Positions 52,809-62,226 of a stretch of DNA of 64,000 bases are shown one piece after another (within the stretch, counting starts at the first letter, position 1; each line of letters opens with the position of its first letter). Location: assembly GCF_002127265.1 (NCBI RefSeq), contig NZ_NFUU01000001.1:1426001-1490000 (forward strand). Reading direction: 5' to 3'. Both the position numbers and the translations under genes were made by a program. The notes beneath the pieces are model-generated. The model did no database searches. It saw nothing but the letters and a program-made list of their open reading frames with translations, and was not told where the DNA came from. The DNA is from Hydrogenophaga sp. IBVHS1. Lineage in GTDB: Bacteria; Pseudomonadota; Gammaproteobacteria; Burkholderiales; Burkholderiaceae_C.

Positions 52809-53402
52809 TCAGACCAGTCCCAGGGCGCCGAGCACTGCGCCGGCACCGATCATCCACAGCAGGTGCAGCTTCGTGCGCCACACCAGCACGGTGGCCACCG
52901 CCGTGAGCAGCCACAGCCGCCAGTCGCGCGCCGGGTGTTCGTGCGAACCGGTGAGCAGCCACCCGGTGGCGATCAGCAGGGCAATCACGATGGGCGCCAT
53001 GCCAGTCTTGAACGCGCGCACGGCGCGCAGTTCGCGGTTCTGGTGCGCCCAGCGCGTGGCGGTGTAGGTGAGCACCGAGGAAGGCAGCAGGATGGCCACC
53101 ATGGTCACCAGCACGCCCAGGAAGGCGAGCGCCCAGGCGATGCCACCTGCGCCAGGTCCACCGCCGGCGTTGAGGCCCACGTTCCAGCCCAGCAGGGCGA
53201 CGAAAAGCACGTTAGGCCCGGGTGCAGCCTGCGAGAGCGCAATGGACGACGTGAACTGCGATTCGCTGAGCCATCCGTTCTGGTACACGAGGTAGCGGTG
53301 CATGTCGGGCGCGGTGGTGATGGCACCGCCCACGCCCAGCAGGGAGAGTGAAGCGAAGTGGGTGAACAGGTCGAGCCAGTTCTCGGGCGTGGGTGCCATC
53401 AT
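52809..53402 (-). CDS. ChrA-type chromate transporter, second half-protein
   Basis: This 197-residue membrane protein has several hydrophobic helices and the ChrA motif SQAAPGPNVLFVALLGWNVG, with LLGVGGAITTAPDMHRYLVY near the N-terminus. It overlaps the upstream half-gene by four bases. Paired short ChrA proteins are known to work as heterodimers in place of the fused long form. Chromate or sulfate export is the family role; other anions are possible. Confidence 0.88.
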   Translation of the reverse strand: MMAPTPENWLDLFTHFASLSLLGVGGAITTAPDMHRYLVYQNGWLSESQFTSSIALSQAAPGPNVLFVALLGWNVGLNAGGGPGAGGIAWALAFLGVLVTMVAILLPSSVLTYTATRWAHQNRELRAVRAFKTGMAPIVIALLIATGWLLTGSHEHPARDWRLWLLTAVATVLVWRTKLHLLWMIGAGAVLGALGLV

Positions 53403-54016
53403 GGCTGTGCGTCCTTCTGGCGGTCGGCGTCCCCGTCAGACAGCACGCGGTAGGCCCACACACAGGCGCAGCCCCCAATGCCCAGCAGCACCCACAGCAG
53501 CGGCCAGCGCAGCAGCGCAATGGCCACGAAGGTGAGGGCGGCCAGGGCAATGCACACACCCAGGCCCATGGCGTTCTTGTCGAGTGCGCTGATGAGTTTG
53601 ATGCCGGTGGCGGTGATCAGGCCCGCGGCCACGGCGCCCATGCCGCGCAGCGCGTTCTGGGCGATCGGGTTGTCTGCTACGTTGCCGTACAGCACGGCCA
53701 GCAAAAGGACCACGACCATGGGCGCGCACAGCATGCCGGCAAGCGCGGCGAGTGCGCCTGGCAGGCCGAAGTAGCGCCCGCCGATCATCATGGAAAGATT
53801 GACCACATTGGGGCCCGGCATGATCTGCGCCACGGCCCAGTCTTCCACGAACTGCTCGCGCGTCATCCAGCGCTTTTTCTCCACCAGCTCCCGCTGCACC
53901 ACCGCCAGCACGCCGCCAAAGCCTTGCAGCGCCAGCCAGGTGAAGGACACGAACAGATCGGTCTTTGAATGGGGTTGATGGAGTTCCAGGGGCGGGTTTT
54001 GCGGGGGCGCGGGCAT
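53399..54016 (-). CDS. ChrA-type chromate transporter, first half-protein
   Basis: This 205-residue membrane protein has the ChrA signatures FTWLALQGFGGVLAVVQREL and AVAQIMPGPNVVNLSMMIGG, followed by about five hydrophobic segments. The ATG at 54016 begins a short Pro-rich cytoplasmic N-terminus; the open upstream extension is rejected because it runs into the MarR-GNAT gene. Its stop overlaps the next half-gene. Confidence 0.88.
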   Translation of the reverse strand: MPAPPQNPPLELHQPHSKTDLFVSFTWLALQGFGGVLAVVQRELVEKKRWMTREQFVEDWAVAQIMPGPNVVNLSMMIGGRYFGLPGALAALAGMLCAPMVVVLLLAVLYGNVADNPIAQNALRGMGAVAAGLITATGIKLISALDKNAMGLGVCIALAALTFVAIALLRWPLLWVLLGIGGCACVWAYRVLSDGDADRQKDAQP

Positions 54017-54056
54017 GGTGGCGCTGATTATCGGTTCGACCCGACAGCCCCGCCGT

Positions 54057-55001
54057 TCAGAGCTTGAGTGCCCAGGTTTCCCCGACCAGGTCCTGGCCGT
54101 AGCCCCGGTACGGCTCGCTGTGCTCAAGCACAAAGCCGCGCTGGGCGTAGATGGCGCGGGCGGCCGTCAGGTTGCTGTTGGTCCACAGCACCATGCGGCG
54201 GTAGCCCTTGGCGCGCGCGAAGGCCAGGCACTCGTCGGTGAGGCGCGCGCCCAGGCCCAGGCCGCGTGCGGCGGGGCTGAGGATGAGCAGGCGCAGCTGC
54301 GCCTCGGTCTCGCTCTTGCGCACCACAAAGACCGAACCCACGCGTTCGCCATTGAGCTCGGCGATCCAGCCCCGTTCGTGCACCGGATCGTGCTGGCGGA
54401 TCATGCCGGCCACGATCTCGGCCACCAGCGCCTCGAACTCGCTGTTCCAGCCGTATTCGCGTGCGTAAAGCTCGCCATGTTGCTGCACCACCCAACCCAT
54501 GTCGCCGGGCCGCGGATCACGCAGCACGGCGGTGTGCGAGGTCGGTGTGCCTGGCGATTCCAGCAAGCTCTGGGCTCTTGCCAGGGCCGTTACCAGCAGG
54601 TCGCGCTGCGCCGCCGGCAATGGGGCCAACAGGCGGGCGGCTTCATCGCGCGAACGCTGCTGCAGCGGCTCGAACACAGCGCGACCTTCGGGCGTGAGGC
54701 TCAGCGCGAGTTGACGCGCATCGACGGTGGAGCGCGATCGCGTCACCCAGCCGGCCGCGCCGAAGCGTCGCATGATGCGGCTGAGGTAGCCAGCGTCCAG
54801 CAGCAAACGGCGCTTGAGATCGCTGGCGGTGCACGGCGCGTGGTGTGCCAGTTCGTACAGCACCCGAACTTCGGTCAGCGAGAAATCGCTGTCGAGATAA
54901 GGGTCGAGCAGGCCCGTGCGCTGGGTGTAGAAGCGGTTGAAGGCGCGCAGCGCGCGAACTTGCAGTGGGTCAACCTGGGCTGGGGTTTCGGGCAGATTCA
55001 T
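54057..55001 (-). CDS. MarR-type regulator fused to GNAT acetyltransferase
   Basis: This 314-residue fusion has a MarR winged helix (about 20-155: LTEVRVLYELAHHAPCTASD, AGYLSRIMRRFGAAGWVTRS). A GNAT domain follows (about 165-314) with the acetyl-CoA loop SPAARGLGLGARLTDECLAF and the later MVLWTNSNLTAARAIYAQRG. Such fusions are widespread; the acetyl acceptor is unknown. A palindrome just before the start may be its operator. It stands between the beta-oxidation and ChrA genes on the same strand. Confidence 0.92.
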   Translation of the reverse strand: MNLPETPAQVDPLQVRALRAFNRFYTQRTGLLDPYLDSDFSLTEVRVLYELAHHAPCTASDLKRRLLLDAGYLSRIMRRFGAAGWVTRSRSTVDARQLALSLTPEGRAVFEPLQQRSRDEAARLLAPLPAAQRDLLVTALARAQSLLESPGTPTSHTAVLRDPRPGDMGWVVQQHGELYAREYGWNSEFEALVAEIVAGMIRQHDPVHERGWIAELNGERVGSVFVVRKSETEAQLRLLILSPAARGLGLGARLTDECLAFARAKGYRRMVLWTNSNLTAARAIYAQRGFVLEHSEPYRGYGQDLVGETWALKL

Positions 55002-55017
55002 GCCCGGGATTGTCTTC

Positions 55018-55031
55018 AAAGAAGTTTCTTT
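55018..55031. promoter_or_regulatory. palindrome upstream of the MarR-GNAT gene
   Basis: AAAGAA (55018-55023) and TTCTTT (55026-55031) form a perfect six-base palindrome with a two-base centre, 17 bases before the ATG. The size and place fit a MarR dimer site acting on its own gene. The short, simple sequence could also arise by chance. Confidence 0.4.
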
Positions 55032-55067
55032 TGGCAACTGTTTTGAGGACCAAGGCAATTAATGGCC

Positions 55068-55811
55068 TCAGACCGACATGCCGCCCGAAACTTCGATCAC
55101 AGCGCCGTTCACGTAGCTGGCCTCGTCGCTGGCCAGGAAGGCATAGACGTTGGCGATCTCTTCCGGGCGGCCCAGCCGGCGCAGGGGCACGCGGTGCTCC
55201 ATCTCGCTGATCACCTTGTCTGGAATGGTGGAAAGAATGGGCGTGGTGATGAACCCCGGTGCCACCGCATTCACGCGCACACCCTTGGGCCCGAGTTCGC
55301 GGCTCCAGGTCTTGGTGAAACCGATCACACCAAACTTGCTGGCTGCGTAGTTGGTCTGGCCGAAGTTGCCGTAAATGCCGACCACCGACGACGCATTGAG
55401 GATCACGCCACTGCCTTGCGCCGTCATGCCGTCGGCCACCGCCTGCGCGCAGTGAAACACGCCGCGCAGATTCACGTCGATCACCCGGTCGAACTGCTCC
55501 AGCGTCATCTTCTGCAGGCGCGCGTCCTGCGTGATGCCGGCGTTGTTCACCAGCACGTCGATGCGGCCCAGACGCTGCTGCACCTGTGCCACCACCGCGT
55601 CCACCATGTCGCGCTGCGTCACATCCATCACGAAGCCCAGCGCCTGAACGCCGAGGGCTTCACACTGCTTCACGGCGTCGTCCACGCCCGCCTGCTTCAC
55701 GTCGCAGACGATGACGGTGGAGCCTTCCTGAGCGAACTTGAGCGCGGTGGCCAGGCCGATGCCTTGTGCGGCGCCCGTAATGAGGCTGACTTTTCCTTCG
55801 AGTCGTTTCAT
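55068..55811 (-). CDS. SDR-family 3-ketoacyl reductase (FabG/PhaB-like)
   Basis: This 247-residue short-chain dehydrogenase has the cofactor loop [23 protein letters not shown], the catalytic Ser in ILNASSVVG and the YxxxK motif in [11 protein letters not shown]. The length and C-terminus ([15 protein letters not shown]) match FabG-like ketoacyl reductases. Its place after a FadB-like gene suggests work on 3-oxo/3-hydroxyacyl-CoA, possibly in the PHB route, rather than on ACP substrates. Confidence 0.9.
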   Translation of the reverse strand: MKRLEGKVSLITGAAQGIGLATALKFAQEGSTVIVCDVKQAGVDDAVKQCEALGVQALGFVMDVTQRDMVDAVVAQVQQRLGRIDVLVNNAGITQDARLQKMTLEQFDRVIDVNLRGVFHCAQAVADGMTAQGSGVILNASSVVGIYGNFGQTNYAASKFGVIGFTKTWSRELGPKGVRVNAVAPGFITTPILSTIPDKVISEMEHRVPLRRLGRPEEIANVYAFLASDEASYVNGAVIEVSGGMSV

Positions 55812-55826
55812 GTTCTCGTTTCAGTT

Positions 55827-57980
55827 TCAATAGGCGGGTTGGTGCATGCGGATGGCGTCTTTCTCCGCCTGATTGAGTTCAAAGCCCTTGCCATACAAAG
55901 CGGCCAGACTCGCACACCGCTGTTCGAAGGCCTCGATGCCGGTGCCATAGATGAACTGCATGGCACCGCCCGTCCAGGCGGGGAAGCCGATGCCGAAGAG
56001 CGAGCCAATGTTGGCGTCGTGCACGCTGGTGAGCACGCCTTCGGCCAGGCAACGCGCGGTCTCCACCGACTGCCGATAGAGCAGCCGGTCCTTGATGTCC
56101 TGCAGGTTCCACGTGAGCGTGGGTTTCTCGAAGCGGGCCTTGAGTTCGGGCCAGAGGTGTTTTTTCTGACCGCTGGGGTAATCGTAGAAGCCGCCACCGC
56201 CGGCCCGGCCCGGGCGCTTGAATTCCTTGACCATGCGCTCCACCAGCCGTTCGCCGGGCGAGGCTTCGTAGGTCCGACCCTCGCGCGAGAAATCAGTGCG
56301 TGTCTGGTCCAGCACATGCACCGAAAGCGACAGCGCGGTTTCGTCGAGCACCGCCAGCGGCCCCACCGGCATACCGATCTGCATGGCCGCGTTCTCGATC
56401 ACCGGCGCCGGAATGCCTTCGCCCAGCATGGCTGCGCCCTCCATCACGAAGGTGCCGAAGGTTCGGCTCGTGTAGAAGCCGCGCGAGTCGTTCACCACGA
56501 TCGGCAACTTGCCCAGTGCCTGAACGTAGTCGTAGGCGCGGGCCACGGTTTCATCGTCGGTCAGCTTGCCTCGGATGATCTCCACCAGCTTCATCTTGTC
56601 GACCGGGCTGAAGAAGTGGATGCCCACAAAACGCTGCGGCTTGTTGCTGGCTTTGGCCAGCCCGGAAATGGGCAGCGTGGAGGTGTTGCTGGCAAAGAAG
56701 CCGCCGGCGCCCAGCATGGGTTCGGCCTCGCGGGTCACGGCGGACTTGAGCTCCCGGTCCTCGAACACGGCTTCGATGATCAGGTCGCAACCCTTGAGGT
56801 CAGCAACGAACTCGGTGGCCGTGATGCGGTCGAGCAGCGCCTTCTGATCAAACGGGCTCATCTGGCCCTTTTCCACACGCGGGTCGGTGATCTTCAGGCT
56901 ATAGGCCTTGCCGCGCTGTGCGTTCTCCAGGCTCACGTCTTCCAGCACGGTGGTGATGCCGCGGCTGGCCTGCATGTAGGCAATGCCCGCGCCCATCATG
57001 CCGGCGCCCAGAATGCCGACGCGGCGGGGGACGTAGCGCTGAATGCCCTTGGGCCGCGAATGTCCACCACGGATCGCGTTCATGTTGAAGAAGAACGTGT
57101 TGATCATGTTCTTCGCCACCGGGCTCACGATCAGCCGCGCCAGGTACCGGCTCTCGATGCGAAGCGCGGTATCGAAGTCCACCAGCGCGCCTTCGACCAT
57201 GGCGGCCAGCGCGGCCTCCGGTGCGGGATACAGGCCGCGCGTTTTCTGCTTGAGCATGGCTGGCGCCACGGCCAGCATGCCGGCGATCTTCGGGTTGGCC
57301 GGCGTGCCGCCGGGCATCTTGTAGTCCTTCTCATCCCACGGATGGCGCGGCCGCGGGTTCGCGGCGATCCACACCAGCGCGGCGGTGCGCAATGCCGCCC
57401 GCACGTCGCCCTCTGCGGAAACCAGCTCGTGCACGAGGCCGAGGTCGAGCGCCTCGCGCGGGTTGAACAGCTTGCTCTCCAGGATGTAGGGCTGGGCACC
57501 GACGATGCCGAGCAGGCGCGTCATCTTGGTGATGCCCGTGGCGCCAGGGATCAGGCCGAGCGTGATCTCCGGCAGGCCCAGCTGGATCTTCGGGTTGTCG
57601 ACCGACACGCGGTAATGACCCACCAGCGCCACTTCCCAGCCACCGCCCAGCGCCGCACCGTTGATGCAGCTCACCACCGGAACGCCCAGCGTTTCAAGCG
57701 TGCGGAAGTTCTTCTTGGTCTGCTCGACCTCCTTGAACACGCGTGGTGCATCACTGGTCTTCAGGCGCATGGTGCCCTTGAGATCGGCACCTGCGAAGAA
57801 CGTGGATTTGGCCGAGGCCAGGACGATGCCCTTGATGTTGGCGGCATCGCTCATCACCTGCCTCGTGGCCTCGGACAGGTCGAGCTGCCAGTCGGCACAC
57901 ATGGTGTTCACCGGTGAATCGGGTTCGTCGAAGGTGAGGGTGGCGATGCCGTTGGCGAGTTCGTATCGGATGGTTTTCAT
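55827..57980 (-). CDS. fused enoyl-CoA hydratase / 3-hydroxyacyl-CoA dehydrogenase (FadB/FadJ-like)
   Basis: This 717-residue multifunctional beta-oxidation enzyme has an N-terminal crotonase domain with both expected glutamates (GGGWEVALVGHYR and LGLPEITLGLIPGATG). The dehydrogenase domain has NAD loop VGILGAGMMGAGIAYMQ and the catalytic His in FVGIHFFSPVDKMKLVEII. A second C-terminal dehydrogenase-like region follows. The ATG at 57980 gives the family-like N-terminus. It lies between the thiolase gene (19 bases) and the SDR gene (15 bases), so the three form one operon. Confidence 0.94.
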   Translation of the reverse strand: MKTIRYELANGIATLTFDEPDSPVNTMCADWQLDLSEATRQVMSDAANIKGIVLASAKSTFFAGADLKGTMRLKTSDAPRVFKEVEQTKKNFRTLETLGVPVVSCINGAALGGGWEVALVGHYRVSVDNPKIQLGLPEITLGLIPGATGITKMTRLLGIVGAQPYILESKLFNPREALDLGLVHELVSAEGDVRAALRTAALVWIAANPRPRHPWDEKDYKMPGGTPANPKIAGMLAVAPAMLKQKTRGLYPAPEAALAAMVEGALVDFDTALRIESRYLARLIVSPVAKNMINTFFFNMNAIRGGHSRPKGIQRYVPRRVGILGAGMMGAGIAYMQASRGITTVLEDVSLENAQRGKAYSLKITDPRVEKGQMSPFDQKALLDRITATEFVADLKGCDLIIEAVFEDRELKSAVTREAEPMLGAGGFFASNTSTLPISGLAKASNKPQRFVGIHFFSPVDKMKLVEIIRGKLTDDETVARAYDYVQALGKLPIVVNDSRGFYTSRTFGTFVMEGAAMLGEGIPAPVIENAAMQIGMPVGPLAVLDETALSLSVHVLDQTRTDFSREGRTYEASPGERLVERMVKEFKRPGRAGGGGFYDYPSGQKKHLWPELKARFEKPTLTWNLQDIKDRLLYRQSVETARCLAEGVLTSVHDANIGSLFGIGFPAWTGGAMQFIYGTGIEAFEQRCASLAALYGKGFELNQAEKDAIRMHQPAY

Positions 57981-57999
57981 GTTGTCTTTGAACTCCGCC

Positions 58000-59205
58000 T
58001 CAGATGCGTTCCACAATCGTCGCGATGCCCATGCCGCCGCCCACACACAAGGTGGCCAGCCCGTAACGCAACTGCCGGCGATGCAGCTCGTCCACCAGCG
58101 TGCCAAGAATCATGGCGCCGGTGGCGCCCAGGGGATGGCCAAGCGCGATGGCGCCGCCGTTCACATTCACTTTCTCATGCGGCACGCCCAGCTCCTTCAT
58201 GAACTTCATGGGCACGGCGGCGAAGGCTTCGTTCACCTCGAACAGATCGATCTGATCGATGGTGAGGCCGGCTTTGGCCAGCGCCTTGCGCGCCGCCGGC
58301 ATCGGCCCCGTGAGCATGATGGTGGGGTCGGCGCCGGAGAGCGCCACCGAGACAATGCGTGCACGCGGCGTGAGGCCGTGCGTCTTGCCGGCGGACTCGC
58401 TGCCGATCAGCATGGCGGTGGCGCCGTCCACGATGCCCGAGGAGTTGCCCGCGTGGTGGACGTGGTGGATGCGTTCAACCTGCGGGTAGCGCTGCAGGGC
58501 CACCGCATCGAAGCCCATGCCACCGAGCTGATCGAAAGCTGGCTTGAGCGAGCCGAGCCCTTCCATCGTGGTGTGCGGCTTGATGAACTCGTCTTCTTCG
58601 AGGATGGTCTGGCCGAGAAAATCGGTCACCGGCACCACCGAGCTCTTGAAGTGGCCGGCGGCCCGCGCCGCCGCAGCGCGCTTCTGCGATTCGAGGGCGA
58701 AAGCGTCCACGTCTTCCCGGCTGAATCCTTCGAGTGTGGCGATCAAGTCTGCGCCGATGCCTTGCGGCACAAACAGCGTATCGCTGTTGGTCTGCGGGTC
58801 CTGTGCCCAGGCCCCGCCGTCCGACCCGATGGGCACGCGGCTCATGCTTTCCACGCCGCCAGCGACCACGAGATCTTCCCAGCCGCTCTTCACCTTCATG
58901 GCCGCCAGGTTCACCGCCTCCAGGCCGGAGGCGCAGAAGCGGTTGAGCTGCACGCCGGAGCAGCGCCAGTCCCAGCCGGCCTTGAGCGCGGCCACCTTGG
59001 CGATCACCGAGCCTTGCTCACCCACGGGCGAGACCACGCCCATGACCACATCGTCCACCGCGCCGGTGTCGAAGCCGTTGCGCTGCTGCAGGCGGGTCAA
59101 CACGCCGGCGAGCAGGTCGACCGGCTTGACCTCGTGCAGGCTGCCGTCTTTCTTGCCCTTGCCGCGCGGCGTGCGCACGGCATCGAAAACGAAGGCTTCG
59201 CTCAT
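58000..59205 (-). CDS. acetyl-CoA C-acyltransferase (FadA-type thiolase)
   Basis: This 401-residue thiolase has nucleophile Cys91 in [12 protein letters not shown], His357 in [15 protein letters not shown] and the second Cys387 in TLCVGGGMG. It cleaves 3-ketoacyl-CoA in the last step of beta-oxidation. The ATG at 59205 has AGGAG seven bases upstream; the longer open frame to 59322 crosses into the divergent promoter region. It is the first gene of the thiolase-FadB-SDR unit. Confidence 0.95.
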   Translation of the reverse strand: MSEAFVFDAVRTPRGKGKKDGSLHEVKPVDLLAGVLTRLQQRNGFDTGAVDDVVMGVVSPVGEQGSVIAKVAALKAGWDWRCSGVQLNRFCASGLEAVNLAAMKVKSGWEDLVVAGGVESMSRVPIGSDGGAWAQDPQTNSDTLFVPQGIGADLIATLEGFSREDVDAFALESQKRAAAARAAGHFKSSVVPVTDFLGQTILEEDEFIKPHTTMEGLGSLKPAFDQLGGMGFDAVALQRYPQVERIHHVHHAGNSSGIVDGATAMLIGSESAGKTHGLTPRARIVSVALSGADPTIMLTGPMPAARKALAKAGLTIDQIDLFEVNEAFAAVPMKFMKELGVPHEKVNVNGGAIALGHPLGATGAMILGTLVDELHRRQLRYGLATLCVGGGMGIATIVERI

Positions 59206-59239
59206 GGTGTCTCCTGGGGGAATGCGGATGCCGCGAACG

Positions 59240-59245
59240 AGTATA
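59240..59245 (-). promoter_or_regulatory. possible -10 box for the beta-oxidation operon
   Basis: TATACT is read on the minus strand about 35 bases before the thiolase ATG, within the 101-base region shared with the divergent acyl-CoA dehydrogenase. No good -35 box is present, so an activator or a repressor-controlled promoter is possible. Confidence 0.35.
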
Positions 59246-59306
59246 GACTTTCGCCAAGCATCTGCTTTGTGATATTCCCCGACACAGTCTGATAGGTGAC
59301 ACCGCC

Positions 59307-60470
59307 ATGATCGACCGCACACTTTTCAACCCCGACCACGCCGCTTTTGGCGACAGCTTCCGCAAGTTCGTGGAGAAGGAAATCGCCCCTCATCACGAGG
59401 CCTGGGAGGAGCAGGGTTTTGTGGACCGGGCTGTGTGGAACAAGGCGGGCGAAAACGGGTTCCTGTGCATGACGCTGCCCGAGGCCTACGGTGGGTCCGG
59501 CGCCGACAAGTTGTATTCGGTGCTGCAGATGGAAGAGATTGCGCGCACTGGTTTCAGCGGCATCGGCTTCGGCCTGCACAGCGAAATCGTGGCACCCTAC
59601 ATCCTTCACTACGGGACCGAAGCGCAGAAGCAGAAGTACCTGCCGCTCATGGCCAGCGGTGCCATGGTGGGCGCGATCGCGATGAGCGAGCCGGCCGCTG
59701 GCAGCGATCTGCAAGGCGTGAAGTCCACGGCCATCAGGCAGCCCGATGGCAGCTACCTGCTCAACGGCAGCAAGACCTTCATCACCAATGGCTGGCACGC
59801 CGACCTGGTGATCGTGGTGGCCAAGACCGACCCCGGCGCGGGTGCGAAGGGCACCAGCTTGCTGCTGGTCGAGCGCGGCATGCCAGGCTTTGAAAAAGGA
59901 AAGCGCCTGAAGAAACTGGGCATGAAGGCGCAGGACACCTCCGAGCTCTTTTTCGACAACGTGGTGGTGCCCGCTGAGAACCTGCTGGGTGGCCCGGCCA
60001 TGGAGGGCCGTGGCTTCATCTGCCTCATGGAACAACTGCCCTGGGAGCGCTTGCAGATTGCCATCGGGGCGGTGGCCTCCGCCCAGGCCGCCATCGACTG
60101 GACCGTGCAGTACACGAAAGACCGCAAGGTGTTCGGCCAGGCGGTGGCCGCCTTCCAGAACACGCGCTACAAGCTGGCCGAGCTTCAGACCGAGGTGCAG
60201 GTGGCGCGCGTGTTTGTGGACAAATGCTGCGAACTGATTGCGGACGGAAAGCTCGACACGGCAACCGCGAGCATGGCCAAGTACTGGTGCTCGGACCTGC
60301 AGTGCAAGGTGATGGACGAGTGCCTGCAGCTGCACGGCGGCTACGGCTACATGTGGGAATACCCGATCACCCGGGCCTACGCCGATGCGCGCGTTCAGCG
60401 CATTTACGGCGGCACCAACGAGATCATGAAAGAGGTGATCTCGCGGAGCATGGGCATGGGCAGCCGGTGA
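59307..60470 (+). CDS. acyl-CoA dehydrogenase, LCAD-like
   Basis: This 387-residue FAD enzyme catalyses the first oxidation of acyl-CoA. It has [15 protein letters not shown], a flavin-site segment [15 protein letters not shown], and the C-terminal [20 protein letters not shown] and [17 protein letters not shown]. The usual YEGT glutamate is Gly here, but the protein closely follows long-chain LCAD, whose catalytic base is on an earlier helix; Glu247 in [10 protein letters not shown] fits that role. It diverges from the thiolase operon. Confidence 0.93.
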   Translation: MIDRTLFNPDHAAFGDSFRKFVEKEIAPHHEAWEEQGFVDRAVWNKAGENGFLCMTLPEAYGGSGADKLYSVLQMEEIARTGFSGIGFGLHSEIVAPYILHYGTEAQKQKYLPLMASGAMVGAIAMSEPAAGSDLQGVKSTAIRQPDGSYLLNGSKTFITNGWHADLVIVVAKTDPGAGAKGTSLLLVERGMPGFEKGKRLKKLGMKAQDTSELFFDNVVVPAENLLGGPAMEGRGFICLMEQLPWERLQIAIGAVASAQAAIDWTVQYTKDRKVFGQAVAAFQNTRYKLAELQTEVQVARVFVDKCCELIADGKLDTATASMAKYWCSDLQCKVMDECLQLHGGYGYMWEYPITRAYADARVQRIYGGTNEIMKEVISRSMGMGSR

Positions 60471-60494
60471 CCGGCCGCCCATCACCTGCAAGGT

Positions 60495-61502
60495 TTACTT
60501 CTTCGCAGCTTCGCCCAGACGGCGACCGAGGGAAAGCGCATAGGGCGCTGCACGTGCGTTCAGCACCGGGTCGGCCGAAGGCTTGATGCCGGCCGGCAGC
60601 ACCACCGGGTTGAAGGTCATGGCATCGCAGGCTCCGCCCATGCCGTCGGCCACCTTGTCGATCACCAGCTTGCCGGCCGACACCACCCGCCGCGCGTCGG
60701 GCCAGGTCAGGGTGGGATCCGTCAGGTTGTCGCCGGCTTCAGCGAGTTGAAGACGGAAGTCGAAACTCACCGGCGCTTTCGCCACACGCTCGCGCAGCTC
60801 GCCCGCCAGGAACTCGTCACCCATGCTTTTAAGCTGATCCTCGGTCAGGCCCAGGGTGCCAGCATCAGGCACAAACTGCCAACGTGCAAAGCGGCTTTTG
60901 CCGGGCGCGGCCTCGAACTCGAACGCGTTCACACCCCAGTAATTCACCGCACCGTAGCTGGCAGGGACGGGGGCCTGCGCGAGGTAGGCCGCCTGTCGCA
61001 ACGTGTCCGGGTTGGCGGCGTTGAAGGCCTTGAGCTTTTCTGCATCGGGCTTGCCGGTGGCCGGGTCTGCCGTGCGGGCCTGTACGAATGGCGCGAACTG
61101 CTCGGGCTTGCTCACGAAGAAAACCGGTGCAGAGATGTTGGCCATCTGCCATTGCTCGCCACCAGGCAACTGGAACTGCAGTGCGAGCCCGCGCACGGAC
61201 TTGCTCTTGTCGCTGGCCTTGGGGCTGCCACCGCCGACCGAGAAGCGCGCCACCACCGGCACTTTTTCGCCCTTGAAGACGCTGGCGCGAGACAGTTCGC
61301 GACCGGCGGCATTGCCCACGAAATGGCCGCTGGCGCAAATGCCTTTGGCGCCCGAGCGCCGGAAGCCGGGCTGCGGGCCGGCCAGACCTTCGAGCGCATT
61401 GACCTGCGCTTCGGCAGGTGATGCCTGGGCGATGGCGACTGGGGAAAGTAGCGAACTGCCCAGAGCGGCAGATGCGGCAGCGGCAAGAAGCAGGGGTTTC
61501 AT
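60495..61502 (-). CDS. exported small catalase-family protein (SrpA-like), distal His missing
   Basis: This 335-residue protein has a signal peptide (LLLAAAASAALGSSLL, cleaved near AIAQA) and the compact catalase core of SrpA-type periplasmic peroxidases. It has VPVVARFSVGGGSPK, SVRGLALQFQLPGGEQWQMA and APVFFVSKPEQF. The C-terminal R317-x3-Y321 (RAAPYALSLGRR) fits the heme-tyrosinate motif. Where relatives have HAKG with the catalytic His, this protein reads SGAKG (Gly51). The codon is GGC, with no frameshift around it. It may be a heme-binding protein with altered or no peroxidase activity. It converges on the acyl-CoA dehydrogenase gene. Confidence 0.85.
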   Translation of the reverse strand: MKPLLLAAAASAALGSSLLSPVAIAQASPAEAQVNALEGLAGPQPGFRRSGAKGICASGHFVGNAAGRELSRASVFKGEKVPVVARFSVGGGSPKASDKSKSVRGLALQFQLPGGEQWQMANISAPVFFVSKPEQFAPFVQARTADPATGKPDAEKLKAFNAANPDTLRQAAYLAQAPVPASYGAVNYWGVNAFEFEAAPGKSRFARWQFVPDAGTLGLTEDQLKSMGDEFLAGELRERVAKAPVSFDFRLQLAEAGDNLTDPTLTWPDARRVVSAGKLVIDKVADGMGGACDAMTFNPVVLPAGIKPSADPVLNARAAPYALSLGRRLGEAAKK

Positions 61503-61595
61503 CGTGAGCGACCTTTGCGTAAAGAGTGCGGTGGAGCGGGGCGCGACCACCTGTGCAGTGGTCGGGCGCAGTCGCAACTTCTTACAGAAAAGTCG

Positions 61596-62225
61596 TCAGA
61601 TCTCGATCTTTCTCGTGAGCAACACGCCCTCTGGCGCTTCGTGGTCTGCCAGCAGCCAGGCGCGGCTGGTGTGGCTGCTGGCGTCCTGGAGCAGCTCCCG
61701 AAGGAAGCGAGCGGAAGGCGCGTCCAGCGCCGCGAAAGGCTGGTCGATCAGCGTGAGCGGAGTGCCCGCCGAAAACGCAGCGGTGAGCCACACCTTGCGC
61801 CGGCTGCCGGTGGAGAGCATGTACATCGGCTTGCCCAGGTGTGGCCTCAGGCCGAAGCCGTCCACGAGCTCGTTGAAGGTGTCGTTGTCGAACCGGGGGT
61901 AGTGGCGGCTGAGGCTTTCCAGGTAGCCGCCTGCGGCAAGCGCGTCGTGGGCTTCGGTCTGTGGGTCGATCCAGAACACGCGGTGGCGGTAGGCATCGTG
62001 CTGTTCGTGCAGACGAACGCCTTGAATGCTCAGCGTGCCTGCCTCGGGCAGCAGCGCGCCGGCGATCAGACCCAGCAGGCTGCTCTTGCCACTGCCGTCA
62101 TCGCCGCGCACCAGGCTCACGCCCGGTGGCAGATCGAACGACAGATCGTGGAACAGGGGTCGGCCGGGCCAGCCAAAGCGCAGGCCCTTCACCTGCAGCA
62201 CGGGATCGATGGGATCGGCGTTCAC
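61596..62225 (-). CDS. atypical ABC ATPase next to gspAB
   Basis: This protein of about 209 residues has a normal P-loop (GDDGSGKSS, 41-48), a degenerate signature (LSTGSRRKV) and a switch His195 in LLADHEAP. Its Walker B reads LTLIDQPFAALD, so the usual catalytic Glu is Gln162. Fold and length resemble CcmA-like ATPases. The GTG start at 62225 lies two bases before the gspB stop in transcription order. No permease is nearby. The role is unknown. Confidence 0.8.
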   Translation of the reverse strand: MNADPIDPVLQVKGLRFGWPGRPLFHDLSFDLPPGVSLVRGDDGSGKSSLLGLIAGALLPEAGTLSIQGVRLHEQHDAYRHRVFWIDPQTEAHDALAAGGYLESLSRHYPRFDNDTFNELVDGFGLRPHLGKPMYMLSTGSRRKVWLTAAFSAGTPLTLIDQPFAALDAPSARFLRELLQDASSHTSRAWLLADHEAPEGVLLTRKIEI

Positions 62226-62226
62226 A

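Noticed and set aside
55062..57917. 951-residue open frame antisense to the SDR and FadB/FadJ-like genes
   Set aside because: The minus-strand genes have intact catalytic motifs. The plus-strand frame is His/Ala/Gly-rich with no motif, so it is a codon-bias shadow.
60400..60440. Acyl-CoA dehydrogenase lacking the YEGT catalytic Glu
   Set aside because: [10 protein letters not shown] is normal for LCAD-type enzymes, which use a Glu on an earlier helix; Glu247 in PWERL fits, so it is not a dead enzyme.
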